A program made the translations under genes and the position numbers. Below are positions 34,703 to 44,826 of a DNA stretch of 64,000 bases, in pieces. Position 1 is the stretch's first letter, and every line of letters begins with the position of its first letter. A model generated the notes under the pieces. It had not been told where the DNA came from and did no database searches. It was given only the letters and a program-made list of their open reading frames with translations. This DNA is from Blasia pusilla (Eukaryota > Marchantiophyta > Marchantiopsida > Blasiales), in the NCBI GenBank assembly GCA_050084515.1, contig CM114274.1, positions 33,046,001-33,110,000 on the forward strand. The letters run 5' to 3'.

Positions 34703-36166
34703 GAAAAAAGTAGTTGGTCATGCATTGGCTGAAAGTGTGTATTGGGTGCAAAGGCTAGGCAAGAATAGGTTAAGAAAAGGGCTTAGGGGTCATGAATTTG
34801 GTGGAGCACATGGCTAAACTGAAGTTTAGGGAGCAAAACATCTTATTTTGAAATTTATAGAGGAGGGAAAAATGAGAATTCCATATGGCTTGATAAGTTT
34901 AATGGAGTGAATAAGATCAAATGAATTGTGGCAAGTGCTTATGCTGATGAAAGCAGATCTCATGATCGAACAATACTCGTATGAGGAGCTTGATGAAAAC
35001 AAAATTATGATAGGTTCCTTTCAAACAAAATATGATAAGTAGTGTTTGGATAGTAGATAAGGGGATCGTATAGCATGTTTTGAAGTCTAACAAGTCTATA
35101 TAGGAGCATGAGAGTGTGTCTTAAAATTGTGAGAAAGCATGAGTGTACAAAACTCAAATGCATTAAAAATAGAATGGTGAGAATACATTCAACTAGATTG
35201 AATTGAAGTCATCCATATTTGTTGTGTTAAAATAGTCTCTCCTATAGTCAGAGAATGCCTATAAAAGGAGCTTCAGAATCTTGTGCATAATTCTTACATA
35301 ATAGAAGTGCGCGAAACTGAACAATTGAGGGGTGATAGAATCACTACGCACGCAAGAAGGACTCTACTATGCAAGCTTGTAGAGCAAACTTAGGGTCACT
35401 CTAAATGTAACCATTAGCACCTTTTAGAAAATATTTAAAGTGATCCCTGGCCTGCTTTAATTTTTGCTTTGCATCATTTAACTTAGCTGCAAGATCTACA
35501 TGGGCATCCTACTCAAGGTCTAATACATCAGTGAGAACTGTTATCATAGTATTAAGCTGGATTGTGCGTTCCTCAGCCTCATCTAGAACTAAAAGGATAG
35601 AATTATAGACTCTAACATGAATGCTATGTGTGTGGTCGTCCCAATTCACATAATCACCAGTGCATCCTTGCTAGAAACGATTGCATTTTTCAAGATCACT
35701 CCAAACCTGCATAACTAAAGAGATAAGACAATGGATCAAGCATAAAATGTTGAAGTGGAAAGTTTTGAAAATGCAAGAACAAGAACCTATGGAAATCATA
35801 GATAATGGACCTTGTTACAAACGATAGAAGTAAGTCCAACCTAAGACAAAAAAATGTGTAGATGAAGTGAAGGACAATGATGGCAGAGGCGGATGTGACA
35901 TAAATATTCAACATTGATACATAAATTGATGAAGTTGGAGTTGAGACAAAATGAGCATTTGGTAAATAATGACTAAAAGCCACGAATACTAGTGAAATAT
36001 TTTAGAATGCACGAAGGGATCTGAACAAGATAAATAACAAACATGTATATGAATGGGTTGAATTTAGGCAAATGAAGAGACATAAATGTAGATCAAATAG
36101 ATGGTAGGATTGAAGATAATTATCATACAATGCCATAGGAAAATTCATGTTTGCATCAAGAGAGAT
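34703..36166. other. Spacer, no recognised feature
   Basis: No coding family, RNA gene or transposon terminus was recognised. Short open frames on the minus strand (for example 35,696-35,983) look like AT-rich noise. Confidence 0.5.
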
Positions 36167-36934
36167 GTCGTACGCATACACATCGCTACACAATATACAT
36201 CACTGTCATCGAACACACATATAAACACACACGATCCCATGCTAACTCATGGCATGCGTACACAGAGGCGAGAAGTACCAAAATATCTCCAATAAAGTAA
36301 GATCCAATCTCTCTCTACACCATCTCACACCATAGCTCTCAAAGGTGTGCACTCTCTCTCATGTCAAACCAAACCCACTTTCCTAATGAGAGGCTTGAGT
36401 TCCACTCACAAGGCAAGCGACCATAGTTCCGCCGCCTCATGCCAAGAGGTTCAACAAAGAGAGAATGAGCTCTCAAGCTCTCTCTCCTTAAGGTATACCC
36501 CTCCCCTCTCCCAAGCTCTCTCCATGGTAACCTATTCTCCCAAGTCATCTCCTTGGCTCTTGACATGATGTAGGAGGTCAAGGGCCACTTCCCAAAGTGG
36601 GAAGTCAACTATTCCCAACATGGAAACTTACTCAAAATAGTAGGTTTCTATATATGGCTCTAAATGAGCCGAAACGAAGGGGAAACATGCTCTCTCAGGT
36701 TTCCTGGGGCCTCAACAGGTCATCCTCGACATCTAGGGCATGTCCTCCACTACTCGTGCAAACGCTCTGCTAGATCCCACCGATCTATCATAACAGTCGT
36801 GACAGTTGTCGTGCGTATACCCATCGCTACACAACATACATCGTTGTCATCGAACACACACATAAACACACACGATCCCATGCTAACTCATGGCATCCAT
36901 ACACAAAGGCGATAAGTACCAAAATATCTCCAAT
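36167..36934 (-). repeat. 3' terminal region of element C: about 127-bp direct repeats
   Basis: Two direct copies of about 127 bp (36,167-36,293 and 36,807-36,934; GCTACACAA-ATACATC through AAAATATCTCCAAT) flank about 513 bp. The inner copy abuts the purine-rich tract. This is the same repeat-middle-repeat plan as element A, with unrelated-looking middle sequence. The family-C fragment at 22,030-22,762 also shows the middle part. Confidence 0.8.
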
Positions 36935-37120
36935 CGCCCCCCTAGTTGGTGGTTAGGTCCCTCTAACTTCAGATAGCCATCTATCCCTACCTACCATGAC
37001 ATGCATCTCTAAGACGCTAAGAGAAAAAAGGCCGGGTGCTCATGTGGCCCCATCGTTAGTCGCCTTCCTGTCATCCATGTCACATAAAAAGTCAGAATCG
37101 AAACCTACCTAGTATCTCCT

Positions 37121-37530
37121 CTATGTACATATGGGAAACATCCATCGTCCCCGAGGAACCCTAGTGAGAGGTGGCGTTAGACATGCCATATGCCAACCTC
37201 TCGAACATCCATCACAGACTAGCATCGTGGCCGCACCACCAGCAGAACCACACAACATACAACGCAAGCCTGTAGAAACTACTACTAATCTCGGATCTAT
37301 TGTACCATCAATGTTAGGAAGGTGACATGACGCACAATTACGCATATGGTCCTTCCATACCATACCATTGCGCCCCTCCAGCAAGAGAACACCGGATGGC
37401 AAAACGTCACGCACTCTCAAGATAGTGCGCCCTGCAGTCACATCCAACGTCATCGATGCCGTCTACTGCAAGTAGACATAATCTCCCTGATGAAACCTTT
37501 GGATAGTTGGTCGATAACCACCACCCCTAA
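37121..37530 (-). pseudogene. Element C: integrase C-terminus with PHD finger
   Basis: RFHQGDYVYLQ, then ILRVRDVLPSGVLLLEGRNG, is the beta-rich integrase C-terminal domain; KDHMRNCASCHLPNIDGTID is a linker conserved with element A. The PHD finger (37,261-37,124) reads CMLC, then MLVCDGCSRGWHMACLTPPL and RGRWMFPIC. Seven of eight C4-H-C3 ligands are present; the seventh (expected Cys in W-x-C-P-x-C) is Phe. The hydrophobic W two residues before that position is kept. A stop lies between the YVYLQ segment and the rest. Confidence 0.85.
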
Positions 37531-37670
37531 TAGTCGCATACCTCAACGTATCTCGATGCTACGCAATCGCCAAGTTCTCTAATGCCATGGGCATCACTCT
37601 TAGAAATAACTCAACCCTTTGAGAACATGCTCGCATCCATACATCTGGGTCATAAAGGTCTAGCACCTCA

Positions 37671-38161
37671 CTAGCATCTCGACAAATGGCCGTAGGTAAA
37701 TCTGGCTCTTGGCCATAAAGTAGCAAGTACGGTGAAAAAAGATGCTAAGGATGCCTGCTTGCTGAATCTGTATCCCATCGCCAACCAGGGCAACTGGAGG
37801 TCCCAATCTCCTAGACGACCTCTCTGCAAGACATACTTGCGTAAAACCCTCTTCACCGTCTGCACAACTCTCTCAGCTAATCCATTTGCCTCGGGATGAT
37901 CTCACGAAGTCGTGCGGTGGTCGATCAGCACCTGATCACACAAGGCCTGGAACTCACACGAAACTCGGTACCCTAGTCTGTCAACACCTCAGCCGGTGCG
38001 CCATAATGACTCAACACTCTACCAAGGAAGGCATAAGCTACTCCCTCACTCACTTTTTCAGGCAATGCAACCAACTCGATCCACTTCGAGAAGTACTCGA
38101 CCATCACCAACACATAACGAATGGGACGCTCCGTCAAAGGCAAAGCTCCTCCAAAATCCAA
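37671..38161 (-). pseudogene. Element C: integrase core
   Basis: MDFGGALPLT, YVLVMVEYFSKWIELVALPE and GAPAEVLTD hold the first two acidic residues of the D,D-35-E catalytic triad. After a shift, VKRVLRKYVLQ and LPWLAMGYRFSKQASLASF give the downstream core helices. The third acidic residue lies in the broken region and I could not place it with confidence. Confidence 0.8.
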
Positions 38162-38164
38162 ACT

Positions 38165-39181
38165 CTATCTATACCCTAAGCCCATGATCGGTAATGGATG
38201 TAACTGTGGAGTCGGAGCATTGAACGATGCTCGGACCCGATCACACACCATGCACTTGGAAACAAACTTCTGAACGTCAGTCTGCATGCCTCGCCACCAA
38301 TACTGAATCTGGAGCAAGCTGTACGTCCACTTCACCCCAAAGTGACCCAACTCCTCATGAGCATGCTGCACTAGTCGTGCTCTCTGCAAAGGATGTGGCA
38401 CTACGCGTACTCTACCATCCTCCCAAACCCTCAAAACATGTGTTCCCTCCCAATAGAACCGTCTGGCCCGTTGTAGGATCCGATCCCGCTCTCTAGCACC
38501 CACGGTGCTTGCAACGCTGCCAGTACAAAGGTACTCCAAGACTACTCCATCATCATGAATACCTAGGCCACTTGTCGTCTCCTCACTAGCCTCGAGATCC
38601 AAGGACTCTCCACTAGACCTCGCCATCGAAGTCTCCACACTCTGGCTCTCCATAGCCAAGATGCCTAAATAGGCTGACGCGTGCCATCCTCGCACTGACT
38701 CCTCATCACTCTCTCCATGCCATCGAGATCCAATCGCATCTCGCTGACTCAGGCATGGGTTACAACTCAACCCATCTGCATCCTGGTTGAGCGTCCCAGG
38801 TCTATGTACCACCTGAAAATCATACTCGTGCAACAACAGAGCCCATCTCGCAAGCTTCCCTATAAGCTTTTTGGATTCCATCAACCACTTCAGTGGTTGA
38901 TGATCAGTGATGATGGTAAAGGGGTTGCCGAAAAAGTAACACCTGAAATACGCGACAGCCCACACTTCAACCAAGCACTCACCCTCATATGAGCTATACT
39001 TTGCCTTTGCAGCGTTTTTTGAGCGGCTAGCATAAGCCACCACAAACTCTCTACCCTTATCATCATGTTGGGTGAGCACCGCTCCAAGCCCCAACATGCT
39101 CCAATCTATGTGCAACTGGAAATGACACCCCTTGATTAGTCTCCTCAAGATGGGCGCGTATTTCAACCTGTCCTTGAGCAA
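38165..39181 (-). CDS. Element C: RNase H plus integrase zinc-binding module (open, 338 codons)
   Basis: A continuous frame, the best preserved in any copy. RNase H: HIDWSMLGLGAVLTQHDD (residues about 24-42), AYASRSKNAAKAKYSSYEGE, ITDHQPLKWLMES, LARWALLLHEYDFQVVHRPG, LNQDADGLS. A variable linker follows (about 150-215), then GTHVLRVWEDGRVRVVPH and the HHCC zinc-binding module AHEELGHFGV and KCMVCDRVR near the end. It is an internal segment of a pol polyprotein, not a separate gene, so the first Met is not a real start. RT upstream and integrase core downstream are in other frames. Confidence 0.85.
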   Translation of the reverse strand: MLKDRLKYAPILRRLIKGCHFQLHIDWSMLGLGAVLTQHDDKGREFVVAYASRSKNAAKAKYSSYEGECLVEVWAVAYFRCYFFGNPFTIITDHQPLKWLMESKKLIGKLARWALLLHEYDFQVVHRPGTLNQDADGLSCNPCLSQRDAIGSRWHGESDEESVRGWHASAYLGILAMESQSVETSMARSSGESLDLEASEETTSGLGIHDDGVVLEYLCTGSVASTVGARERDRILQRARRFYWEGTHVLRVWEDGRVRVVPHPLQRARLVQHAHEELGHFGVKWTYSLLQIQYWWRGMQTDVQKFVSKCMVCDRVRASFNAPTPQLHPLPIMGLGYR

Positions 39182-39208
39182 CTGAAATGCTTGCTCTTGC
39201 TCATCCTC

Positions 39209-40130
39209 CTAGTGCCACTCGTGATCGATCTTGGTCAGAAAGGTCAGCGGCTTTGCAATCAAATTGAATCCCTTGACGTACCGCCAATAAAAGCTCGCCA
39301 ATCCCATGAATGCACGAACACGACTCACATCTGTAGGGCGTGGAATGCGTGAGATAGCCTCTACCTTTGTCTGCTGAACACCAAGGCCCCCTGGGTATAT
39401 TGTATGACCCAAGGTCTCAATCTGGTCGTAAAAGAACTTGCACTTGCCTGGATGTAGCTTCAGCCCATGTAATTGCAATCGTCAAAACACCTCCTCTAGA
39501 TGTCGCTCATGCTCCTCAACCGTGGCGCTAAAGACTATGATGTCATCAATATAACACCTAGCAAAATCCAGACCAGCCAAGATCCTATCCATGACCCTCT
39601 GAAACTTAGTCGGGGCGTTCTTTAACCCAAATGGTAAGAACCGCCACTGGTACAAACAATCCTTCCTGTGCGGATCGATGCCCCAAAATGCCATTTCCCG
39701 CCTGTCCTCCAATCTGGTAGGCAGCTGTTGGTATCCAACTCACAAATCCAATGAACTGAAGACCTCTGCGTGACCAATCGCATCAAAGATCTCCTCAAGG
39801 GTGGGCATGGCATACCTATCGGACTTTGTCTGCTGATTGATAGGTCAGTAATCCCCACACATCCGCCTATCCGTCTAGTTGCTATGCACATCCTTCTTGG
39901 CGGGCATGACAGTGGCAGATGCATAATCACCACGCGACATCTCCACCAGTCCTGCTTCGACCAAGTCATGGCTCCTTCTCTGAATCAGAGCCCTCTCCAT
40001 ATTACTGTACATGTAGGGTCGTCAAAAGATTGGTGTATCACTCGACAACTCAATGCGGATCCTCGGTCCCTTCAGCGTACCCAAATCCTCCATGTTAAAC
40101 GCAAAGCAACTCCTATAACTCTTGAGGAAC
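39209..40130 (-). pseudogene. Element C: reverse transcriptase
   Basis: After the conserved lead-in (METWEP, SFAFNMEDLG-type) come PHRKDCLYQWRFLPFGLKNAP, FQRVMDRILAGLDFARCY and the catalytic YIDDIIVF at about 39,550. Then HPGKCKFFYDQIETLGHTIY, RVRAFMGLASFYWRYVKGF. The YIDD pair is intact. Stops and shifts separate the N-terminal fingers from the palm. Confidence 0.85.
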
Positions 40131-40626
40131 TGATGTATTCGGCGCCGCTCTCCTCCTGTCAACTTAGGGCCCATATCTGGCTCCCAAGTCTCCATCGTAA
40201 CTACAATAGGACTCTCCGGCGTAGGTATTGGTGGTTGCTATGGTGCAACCCCGTCTTGAACAACAACACTCAACCGCTCTCATGCAGCCAACTGCAAACT
40301 CTGATCTCCTCCACATGTAGTGCCCAGAACCACGCTCAATGCTGTGGCGATCATCTTCTGGCGTACCTACAAAACATCCCAAGAAGTCCAAGGGTGTCTC
40401 TCATGATCTCCCCTAGTGTGTCAATCTCCTCATGACTCGCCCCCAGCCACTGCCTCCACCGTCTCGGTAGGCAGGAGCTCACCAACGCAACCATTGTGAT
40501 CTATCGCGATCTCATTTGACGTTGCGCAGCCACTCTCGCAGTCAAGGGTGGTCAATCATCGTGCCTCACTGCCTGTGAGCGACGACTTGGATCCACAATG
40601 GAATCCACTAACAAATGGGAGGGGTG

Positions 40627-41250
40627 CTACACTCTCGCATACGCCCTCCGTAACATCGCATGGGGCACCAAGTTGGTCCACCATAGACGTGGGCGATGGG
40701 CTCTAGAACCTACACTCGCCACATCCAAGAACATTGCTGGGCTGATCCAGACACGCACCTGATGAGCACTCATCACCACCCGTGACCTGGAGTCTCCTAA
40801 GATCGGCACATTCTCCAGAATGTAGGTTGGAGAACGAGACTGGTGCTCCTGCAACTTCCGTAAGATCCTCAACATCTCCCAAAACAACTTGGACTGAGTG
40901 TCAGCCAACCCGCTGCCTCGTCCAGCACCCGATTGGCCCTGACATGGCCAACCGGCAATGACCAAATCAATGGTCCCTACCCGCTCTAAGTCCTGCGTCC
41001 CCAGCAATGAAATATCCCTCGGTAGGGAACTCTGGTACCCTTGTACCGTGGACATAGACAATAAGTCGGCAAAACGTAGGCATAGGTGCGCCACATGTTG
41101 TAGTGAGACGCGCCTCGCAACATCATCACTCTCCACATACAGGTACTCTTGTACTCGCACTCCTACCTGCAAAATAGCAGCTAACCCGGTGCTAATCCCT
41201 CCAAAGAGTTCTAACACTCGAATATCCTCCTCCGGGGTTCACCACACAAT
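40627..41250 (-). CDS. Element C: C5-cytosine DNA methyltransferase (open, about 196 codons, C-terminus lost)
   Basis: The longest intact methyltransferase frame in the window. Numbering from 41,217: motif I VLELFGGISTGLAA (1-14), motif II-like YVESDD (27-32), motif IV DLVIAGWPCQGQS (84-96) with catalytic Cys92 in a canonical PCQ, LFWEMLRIL (111-119), motif VI YILENVPILGD (132-142) and motif VIII SRAHRPRLWWTNL (171-183). Conventional C5-MTases use these for AdoMet binding, nucleophilic attack and cytosine activation. FGGISTGL, LFWE and AHRPRLWW are closest, to my eye, to DNMT3/DRM-type enzymes, in linear order. The apparent first Met is a GTG codon, so this is part of a larger pol frame. After ...ARV a stop occurs and motifs IX-X are not recognisable, so this copy should be inactive. 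It lies between protease and RT. Confidence 0.88.
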
Positions 41251-41557
41251 GGGTGTGGTATCCAAGAGTGTCATCGTAGCACTCCTAGATACCTCGGGTT
41301 CCTCAGACGCGTCACGCTTAGGTGCAAACGCCTCGCTCCGTACGGTCTGCACATGCTCATCTGCCAATCGTCGAAGCTCCTCAGTCGAGCCCCACAGCGG
41401 CACCTCTCCTCCACGGAATGATGCGGCTTCCATAACACTCCTCTCCATAGAAATGTCCAGAGCGGGAGTATCCTTTGGATGTACATGCCCCTCAATCAAA
41501 TCACTAGGCCAAGTGATGGCACTACTAAATGCTGCTAAGGTCGCCATCTCTCCTGGC
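41239..41557 (-). pseudogene. Element C: linker between protease and methyltransferase
   Basis: A low-complexity-like stretch (FSSAITWPSDLIEGHV, EVPLWGS, TLLDTTPIVW) homologous to B 47,938-48,231 (GVVTWPGDFLEGN, DVPLWSS, DTTPIVW). No domain recognised. It ends, as in B, at an in-frame stop right after PIVW, beyond which the methyltransferase continues in the same frame. Confidence 0.7.
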
Positions 41558-41559
41558 CG

Positions 41560-42147
41560 TTATTCGATCACTGCACCTGTGAATCCAATGGGTAATGAGC
41601 TAAGGCGCCCATCACCTGACTGCCATCCTGGTCTGTAGGACGCTGACTCCTCCTTGTAATCCAGGGAAAACCCCATCGGGTATAACACTGCTCCACCAAC
41701 TAAGACGTCGTAGGACTCTACATCTGTCACTATCGCCTTGGCTCGCATCACGGACTCATCTGTAGGATGTCCCGGACGAATCCTCACCATGACATCTTTT
41801 CGGGTGATATACTGTGTGGTACTTGCTCCACCCAAGGATCTCTTTATCCGGAATGGACAACGCTCCACATCGGCTCTCGTCAAGCGTAATCCTCTGAATG
41901 ACGCTTTCCCCAACATCAGGGGTTGCGCACCAGAATCCAACAAGACGCGCTGCGGACTAAAAGCTCTACCTCCGGAACTCACCAACAAGAAGACTGCTCC
42001 TCGGTTATCCAGCAACACAATACCAGGAGAAGCCATGGCATGCTCTATCGCACGTCTAGCGGGCATCTCCGCCATCCTAGCAGCCGCAACCTGCCATGAA
42101 TATGAAGTGGACGGCCCGAGCATCCGCACCAAGGGCAGGTCCATCAC
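41560..42147 (-). pseudogene. Element C: aspartic protease
   Basis: The retropepsin active site is intact as RVLLDSGAQPLMLGKASF (residues about 67-84), followed by SLGGAST, YDVLVGGAVLYPMGFSLDY and GWQSGDGRL. It would mature the Gag-Pol polyprotein. The frame is open for 195 codons, then ends at a stop after GFTGAVIE that B does not have. Confidence 0.8.
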
Positions 42148-42606
42148 CTCCTCGGTATCACGTTCAGAGGTGATTGCAGCGGCGAGCCGAAAAGCCTCCC
42201 AACATCATAACATCGAAAGCAGAAAATGAAGGAGTGCGGTACACAACGGTGGCCGCCCCCAACAACATGCTCGACACATGCCCCTCATGAGCATCAACAA
42301 TAGGAGTCATCGCACTCGTTTCTCCCATTGCCCTCCGTGCCTACACACTAACAACATCACCAACTCTCTAGGAACTTTGATCAGGACACATCGATGGGGT
42401 CTTCATCACCTCAGACAACGTGGAAGATTGAGAAATCCTAGTATGTTTTCTGGCTTCCCCTCGATGTGGATCCAACTCTGTGGCTGCTCCACGCGTCACA
42501 ATTGCGGCTACCTCTATCTGGGCAACCCCACATATCCAACCATGATTCTCCATATCTCTGGCTGCTCCATATGATGTCGATGCCACGGATCCGACATCGG
42601 GTAATC

Positions 42607-43513
42607 TCAATGCCATAGCGGCAATATGCTCTTGTAGCTGATGTAGGCCTCGATCCAGACGTAACTCAGGATATAAAATGAAACACCTAGTGCGTGTATG
42701 ACCATACCTCTAACAATAGTCGCACTGATAACCTCCTGGTGCAGCACCATCTCCTCCTCCATGCTGAGGCACACGTCCATGACCTTGACGAGTGCAATCG
42801 CACTGATGATGGGCTCCACCACATGACCAACAAGTAATAGTAGGCAGCTGTTGCTGAGCCGCATAGGAAGGCGCAGGTCTCTGTGGCACGGCCTCCCGGT
42901 ACCCTCCCTGAGCTTGTGGTGCCATAGTCGACCTATCTCGAAGTCCACGTTGATGCACACGTAGTGCAGGCAATCGTGACTACTCTCGCCGAGAACCCAT
43001 GGTGGCTACGCTCTCCCCCACCATGTTGCGCTCAATGTTCTCCGGGGGTCCTAAAAACATCTCCCAACGTAGGGGAGGTGTTCATAAGAAGCACCCCCTC
43101 CTGCACCCGTGTCCGCAAGGTCCGGTCCAGCATCGTGTACCATGACTAGATAGCGTGAGCCTTTGTCACCCCCTGAGTGACGTTGATCAACCGGCGCAAG
43201 CGAGTGTAAGCCTCACGCAAACTCTCATCTGGGTGCCTCTGGGAGTCGTGGATGCTCCGCAACTTCTCTATTTGTACCCCCTTGGTAGCTCGCCCTCAAT
43301 TTCAAAGAACTCAACCACGGGGTTCAACCTGGGACGAACCCGACTAGACGGTGCAACTGCTCCAATGCGAGTGACCCCTCCTAAAACATCACTAGTGGAA
43401 GAGGAAGTAACCTCTCCTGACTCCTCCTCCTCATATGGGAACGGCTCCGTCCATGACACATAGTGTGGGTCGTAGTAGAGTCGCCATGCCTCAATCTCCT
43501 GTGTCATGACCAT
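42607..43513 (-). pseudogene. Element C: gag, 5' truncated
   Basis: EIEAWRLYYDPHYVSW (43,500) corresponds to EIEAWRQYWSLGYVSI in B. Shifted frames follow, then a glycine/glutamine-rich part with zinc-knuckle sequence TCWSCGGAHHQCDC and a second C-D-Y-C-R-G pair near 42,720. The N-terminus is cut off where the inverse-oriented element B begins. Confidence 0.7.
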
Positions 43514-43872
43514 ACGGATTATGTCGTAGAGTATAGTGTGCTAGTAGAGGCCATACCTTATGTAGGACCGTAGTGGCTAGATAGAGATGCGGTTTCATAC
43601 AAAGGGTTGGGGGTTACTTAGTTGGGGGTGACTTTCCCAGTAGGGCCCGCTCTTAGGTTGGAGGATATAGTGTGGAGTGCACCCAAAGAACAGTCGGTTC
43701 TTTGAGTTGAGCATGTTGCGTTGGGAGTTAGCCTTGGTAGTGAGTAGAGCTCTTGGCTATGGTGTTTCCCGCAAGCTTCAACCTAGATTCTCCCATCGTG
43801 GAGTGGGTTTGGCTCGATTGTATGTGATTCTATACGTGTTTTATGACAGTAGGTCTTTCACGGATTTCACTC
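43505..43872 (+). repeat. Element B: 5' terminal segment
   Basis: Matches the 371-bp middle of element A's 3' terminal region (22,865-23,235) from CATGACCATACGG to CTTTCACGGATTTC. The 102-bp unit that flanks it in A is absent on both sides. To the left it joins gag of element C directly. Confidence 0.8.
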
Positions 43873-44701
43873 AAAGAACTGGAGTAGATCGATGATAGCT
43901 TCGATTGTGGATCAGTAGGATCTGGTTAGGGTTGATTGTGTACTCAGCCGTGGATGTTCATGGCTTGTGGCCTATGTTCGAGGTAGGAATCTGGTGCGTG
44001 GTTGGTTGGGAAAGAAGCGCCTTGCTGAGAGCTTTCCAACGTACTTTAGATCGCCGGATTTTGTCAAGGGAGTTGGAAGTTATGAAGGATTGAAGATTCT
44101 GGTTTTTGTTCGACGGTTTTCTGATGTGGAAAGCTTGGAGTGCGGAAGTTTTGTTGAAGTTCATCCAGATCGGGTGAGAGGTTCCTGTTGCTACTTGTAT
44201 TATGATCTCATGTGAAGCTATCTACTCGAGTGTGTGGAGCGTTGCGGATTTCTGCGTGCATGAAACTGGGCGGAAGCGTTGTCGGATTTGCGATTCTGGA
44301 GGTGTATGGACAGCAAGTTTGTCTGATTTTTAGCTCGGAGCAAGTACAAAGCTCGGTTGTAGCTGATTTTTTGTGGAGAGATAGCTATGGTGGTCAATTG
44401 AATTCTGGTCGAAACAGATTCAATTTTGGTCGAGGATTTTTGGATTAATTTCTGATCAAAATTTTGCGAACTAGCTCAAGGTGTAGCTATGGTGGACAGT
44501 GGATCGGAGGGGCTGGTTGGTTGGTGACTCGTTCATTGTTGGAGACGCCTATCCCATTGGGGGCGCCCTGGTTGGGCCTCTCTCCATAGTGAAGCATGGC
44601 GAACGGGGCGATAGGGGCATGTCTCGGCGTTTTGAGGCTTCGAGGCAACTCGTGGTAGCTCGGGGCGAGTGGGCGTGAGAGGCGGAGTAAGGAGCAAGGA
44701 G

Positions 44702-44725
44702 CAAGCAAGCAAGCTTGCTTGCTTG
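44702..44725. repeat. Element B: leader palindrome
   Basis: CAAGCAAGCAAG followed directly by CTTGCTTGCTTG, a perfect 24-bp palindrome preceded by AAGGAGCAAGGAGC. Same position relative to the 5S-like block as in element A. Confidence 0.9.
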
Positions 44726-44773
44726 GGCGTGAGGCAGTTTTTTCAGGATTTTTGATTTGAGTGTTGCTTAACT

Positions 44774-44826
44774 GGTCACCCATCTTTGGGCTATTCTACC
44801 TGGAAGACGCTTAACTGCTGAGTTCT
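44774..44826 (-). ncRNA. 5S-rRNA-derived block in the element B leader
   Basis: On the minus strand, antisense to element B, AGAACTC-A-GCAGTTAAGCGT (44,826-44,807), 22 bases, then GATGGGTGACC (44,784-44,774). Spacing is identical to element A and to plant 5S rRNA. The 22 intervening bases differ slightly from those of A (CTTCCAGGTAG against CCTCCAGGCAG), while both conserved boxes are unchanged. Confidence 0.8.

Larger units (their letters stand above)
36167..43513 (-). mobile_element. Element C: diverged Ty3/gypsy element with methyltransferase and PHD finger
   Basis: Same gene order as element A but clearly diverged: gag (43,513-42,607), protease (42,147-41,600), linker (41,547-41,239), methyltransferase (41,217-40,627), RT (40,130-39,209), RNase H and integrase zinc module (39,181-38,165), integrase core (38,161-37,671), PHD finger (37,261-37,124), purine tract (ACTAGGGGGGCG on the element strand) and 3' terminal region (36,934-36,167). 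The 5' terminal repeat and gag N-terminus are missing because the sequence switches at about 43,505 into element B, which runs the other way. This copy keeps the longest open stretches of methyltransferase and RNase H/integrase in the window. Confidence 0.88.

Noticed and set aside
40627-41250. Methyltransferase as a host DRM gene rather than part of the element
   Set aside because: Motif order is linear I-IV-VI-VIII, not the permuted DRM order, there is no UBA domain or intron, and protease and RT of the same element flank it in three copies.
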